Assembly: GCF_000611645.1 (NCBI RefSeq)
Contig: NW_014013028.1
Location: 3,673 to 24,779, forward strand
Length of the DNA: 21,107 bases
Reading direction: 5' to 3'
Origin: Monoraphidium neglectum
Lineage: Eukaryota; Chlorophyta; Chlorophyceae; Sphaeropleales; Selenastraceae
A program made the translations under genes and the position numbers. This document shows, piece after piece, positions 19,067 to 21,107 of the stretch (position 1 is its first letter; each line of letters opens with the position of its first letter). The notes beneath the pieces were generated by a model, which saw only the letters and a list, made by a program, of their open reading frames with translations, made no database searches and was not told where the DNA came from.

Positions 19067-19411
19067 GAGGGGGGCGGCGCCTGCACGGCCCTGTCCCAGG
19101 CACTGGTGCAACCCAGATGACAAAGGATACTCTTGTGATGCCCCGCGTGCTGCAGGGAGGCTGCGGGGAGGCCAGCAGAGCGATCCCTAGCCGGCCCTGC
19201 TATCACGCTCACAACACCGGGGCTGCTCGCCATAGCTGGGTCTCTCTGCAATGCCTCACCTGCTAAGTGCAGTTGTTTTCAAAAAGTTGGGGACGGTGCA
19301 GAGGGCTAGAGGCGAACAATGGTTTGGTGTTTGGCGGGGTCCTGCTTTGAACTGGGGTGGCCGCTGGGCGGGCGGAATGCCAGCGGCCGGCGTGCTTGCT
19401 GTACGGTATTA

Positions 19412-19685
19412 GAGGCTTGAGTTCATCGTCTGGCAACCGGCACTGTGATGCTTGTGCGGCCTGCCAAACAACGGCTGCGGTCGCCTGCTCGGCAATGGCG
19501 CTTGGATGACCGTGCTCCCCTCCGCTGCTTGTGCTACCGCATCAACAGCAGTGCTTGGTGGCTCCCGTGCTGCACACCGCGAGCCATCACGCGTATGATA
19601 GTTGTTATGTCTGTAAGTTACTGTTCATGTAAATTGATTGGTGGGGCAGGTGTATGGCCTGCTGGCTTGCATGAACCATAGCGTG
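19412..19685. other. Spacer downstream of RecQ4-like gene, nothing recognised
   Basis: Lies between the edge of the HMG duplication and the RecQ4-like stop. It should contain that gene's 3' untranslated region, but I found no TGTAA on the - strand here. Confidence 0.4.
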
Positions 19686-20120
19686 TCACGCTGCACCGCC
19701 CTCATCCTCCCACAGCGCCGGCAACTCGGCATCCGCCGCTGCCACCAGCAGGGGAAAATCCACCGCCTGCAGCCGCCCCCATTCAGACACCCGGCGCCAC
19801 GCATCGGCCGGGAACGCGGGGCTCGCCAGCCCGGCAAGCAGGCGCGCGACCGCCAGCCCGCTCAGCCGCTCTCGCCCCACGGCGCGCATGCGCGCCGCCT
19901 CAGCACGCAGGAAGCCGCGCACCATGCGGCGCAGGTGGTCGGGAAGCGGCCGCTGCACAGGGCTGGAGCCGCCCCACAGCGCCTCCCACGCATCGTCCTC
20001 CCCTGCCTGCTGCTGCTGTCGAGCCTCCTCTTTGTCCTCCTCCTCCTGCTGCTGCTGCTGCTGCTGCTGTTGTTCCCCTTGCTCTTGCTGCTGTTGTTGC
20101 GGCTGTTGCTGCTGTTCCTC

Positions 20121-20189
<69 letters not shown>

Positions 20190-21107
20190 TAGTGCCGGTT
20201 GCTGCTGGTCTTCCTGCTGCTGCACCATGTCGCCCCCAAAGTAGTCGCGTATCGCGCCCCGCAGGTGGCGCTCCTGCGCGTCCGCGTCGCCGCCATACAC
20301 CGCCGCGCCCGCCAGCGCGGCGTACGCGGCGTCCAGGCGCGACACAGACGACGCCACAACGCGCGCCAGGCGGGACGCCAGGCGGGATGCCAGGCCGGGC
20401 AGGTCGTGCGGGGTGTGGAGCACCTGGTGGGGTCGGGTCACCAGGGAGGGGGGTGACGTGGGGGGTGCCGCATGTGCCCTGCCAAACGGCTGGCGCACCC
20501 CACTACAGGGCCAGCAGCGGGGCTCCTCCGGTCACCAGGGCCGGCACGCCCTCCGCACCTGGAGTGCTCAGCGCAGCTCCCCTGCGCAGTGGCTGCCGCA
20601 GCGCCCACGCCCTTGACGGCGCGGCCGGGCCCCTCGGCCTCGAGAGCGCGCCCTGCTGTCCGCCCACCTTCCACGCGAGCGCCTGCTTTGGCGACAGGTC
20701 GAAGCTGACCTCCTTGGCGGCCGCCAGCGCCGCGAGCTGCGACACCACCTCCCCAGGCGGCAGGCCCGTCGCGTCCACGACCGCAGGCATCTGCGCGCGG
20801 TAGGTCCCCGCGTAGCAGCGCGCCTTGGCCGCCAGCAGGCCGGCGACGACGGGCCAGGAGGGCGCTAGCTGTTTGGGCGTTAGGCTTGGGGGAAGGCGAG
20901 GGCGGCCAGGGAGGGGGCGGGGGTGTATGTGAGTGCGGGTGGCGTCTGTGAGTGCGTATGCCTTCAACGGCACGTGGCCGCGCAGGAACGCGTCACGGCA
21001 AGCGTGATGCAGCCGCCAGCTCGAGCTCCGAACCTCCATCGCTCCACGGCCTCCGCCTCCCTAGTGACAGTGGCGCCCGCATGCCCCACGAGCGCGCGGC
21101 GCGGCCC
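19686..21107 (-). CDS. RECQL4: RecQ4-type DNA helicase, C-terminal part (continues beyond window)
   Basis: Two exons are clear: 20868-20668 and 20423-19686 (stop TGA), joined in phase 0 by a GT-AG intron. A further upstream exon ending at 20974 (phase 0, GTGCCG donor) is tentative, and the gene runs off the window. The product aligns with the region C-terminal to the helicase core of RecQ4 proteins: LAPSWPVVAGLLAAKA, then MPAVVDATGLPPGEVVSQL, HLRGAIRDYFGGD, and a final domain LRRMVRGFLRAE ... SGLAVARLLAGLASPAFPAD ... EWGRL. The AVAR-x5-G-x-xSP-x-(F/Y)PA pattern and the following Trp are the features I recall from RecQ4 C-termini. RecQ4 acts in replication initiation and DNA repair. The helicase motifs are outside the window. 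A Gln/Glu/His low-complexity insert (about 70 residues) separates DYFGGD from the last domain. The family call rests on remembered similarity and not on a search. Confidence 0.72.
20003..20222 (-). repeat. CAG/CAT trinucleotide tract encoding poly-Gln and poly-His in the RecQ4-like protein
   Basis: On the + strand these are CTG and ATG runs. In the coding (-) frame the order is a Gln-rich opening, seven His codons (around 20168-20188), then a run of about 15 Gln, and further Gln runs broken by Glu, Pro and Gly. The densest CTG run is about 20123-20169. The array keeps the reading frame and lies between two conserved parts of the protein. Confidence 0.9.

Larger units (their letters stand above)
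18005..19411 (-). repeat. Right arm of inverted duplication carrying HMG-box copy 3
   Basis: Reverse-complement match to 10218-11670. It includes about 440 bases upstream of the ATG, with the well-kept block around GGCGATCGCGCC (19019-19030), exons and introns. Homology stops at about 19411 (GTACGGTATTA). The arms enclose about 6.3 kb with copy 2 and the secreted-protein gene. Confidence 0.85.

Noticed and set aside
10218..19411. Composite transposon bounded by the inverted arms
   Set aside because: The arms are HMG genes with their promoters. No transposase, terminal short repeats or target-site duplication is visible, so a segmental inverted duplication is simpler.
19888..20192. Leu-rich and Cys-rich frames on the + strand over the CTG tract
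   Set aside because: They are antisense or out-of-frame readings of the CAG/CAT tract; the - strand frame continues into conserved sequence on both sides.

Overview
The window reads as nuclear DNA of a GC-rich green alga. The evidence is short GT-AG introns in every recognisable gene, TGTAA polyadenylation-type motifs downstream of several stop codons, and plant/algal-type gene content. A chlorophyte such as a Chlorella-like trebouxiophyte is my best guess; the species is not determined. Nothing looks like a bacterial operon, organelle DNA or a virus. Exon borders below come from reading both strands, family motifs and splice-phase agreement, not from transcripts.

Region 1 (1-9470) is the striking part: three adjacent genes that together look like an intron-bearing eukaryotic organoarsenical-efflux island. 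(a) The 3' half of a glyceraldehyde-3-phosphate dehydrogenase of the ArsJ-associated type lies on the + strand (34-824). (b) A convergent, at least 11-exon gene for ArsJ, the 1-arseno-3-phosphoglycerate efflux permease, lies on the - strand (1638 to at least 5724). (c) A divergent, 8-exon, apparently complete phosphoglycerate kinase lies on the + strand (6132-9470). In bacteria the GAPDH makes 1-arseno-3-phosphoglycerate from arsenate and glyceraldehyde 3-phosphate, and ArsJ exports it. Here the same pair sits in a eukaryotic chromosome, and PGK, the next enzyme in glycolysis, shares the ArsJ upstream region.

Region 2 (about 10218-13805 and 18005-19411) holds three copies of a small NHP6-like HMG-box gene. 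Two are in direct orientation (10660-11670 and 12781-13805) and one is inverted (18005-18964). Copies 1 and 3 share about 1.4 kb, including promoter and introns, as an inverted duplication. Copy 2 shares mainly exons, later introns and a 15-base upstream element. The encoded HMG boxes are identical.

Region 3 (15006-17438), inside that inverted duplication, is a four-exon gene for a secreted 610-residue protein. I recognise no family, but it is built from an internal duplication that the exon structure mirrors.

Region 4 (19686 to the end, - strand) is the 3' end of a RecQ4-type DNA helicase, whose C-terminal region carries a long glutamine tract and a histidine tract.

The stretches between genes (825-1637, 9471-10217, 11671-12780, 13806-15005, 17439-18004, 19412-19685) show no convincing genes. 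I found no tRNA, rRNA, transposon or CRISPR array.
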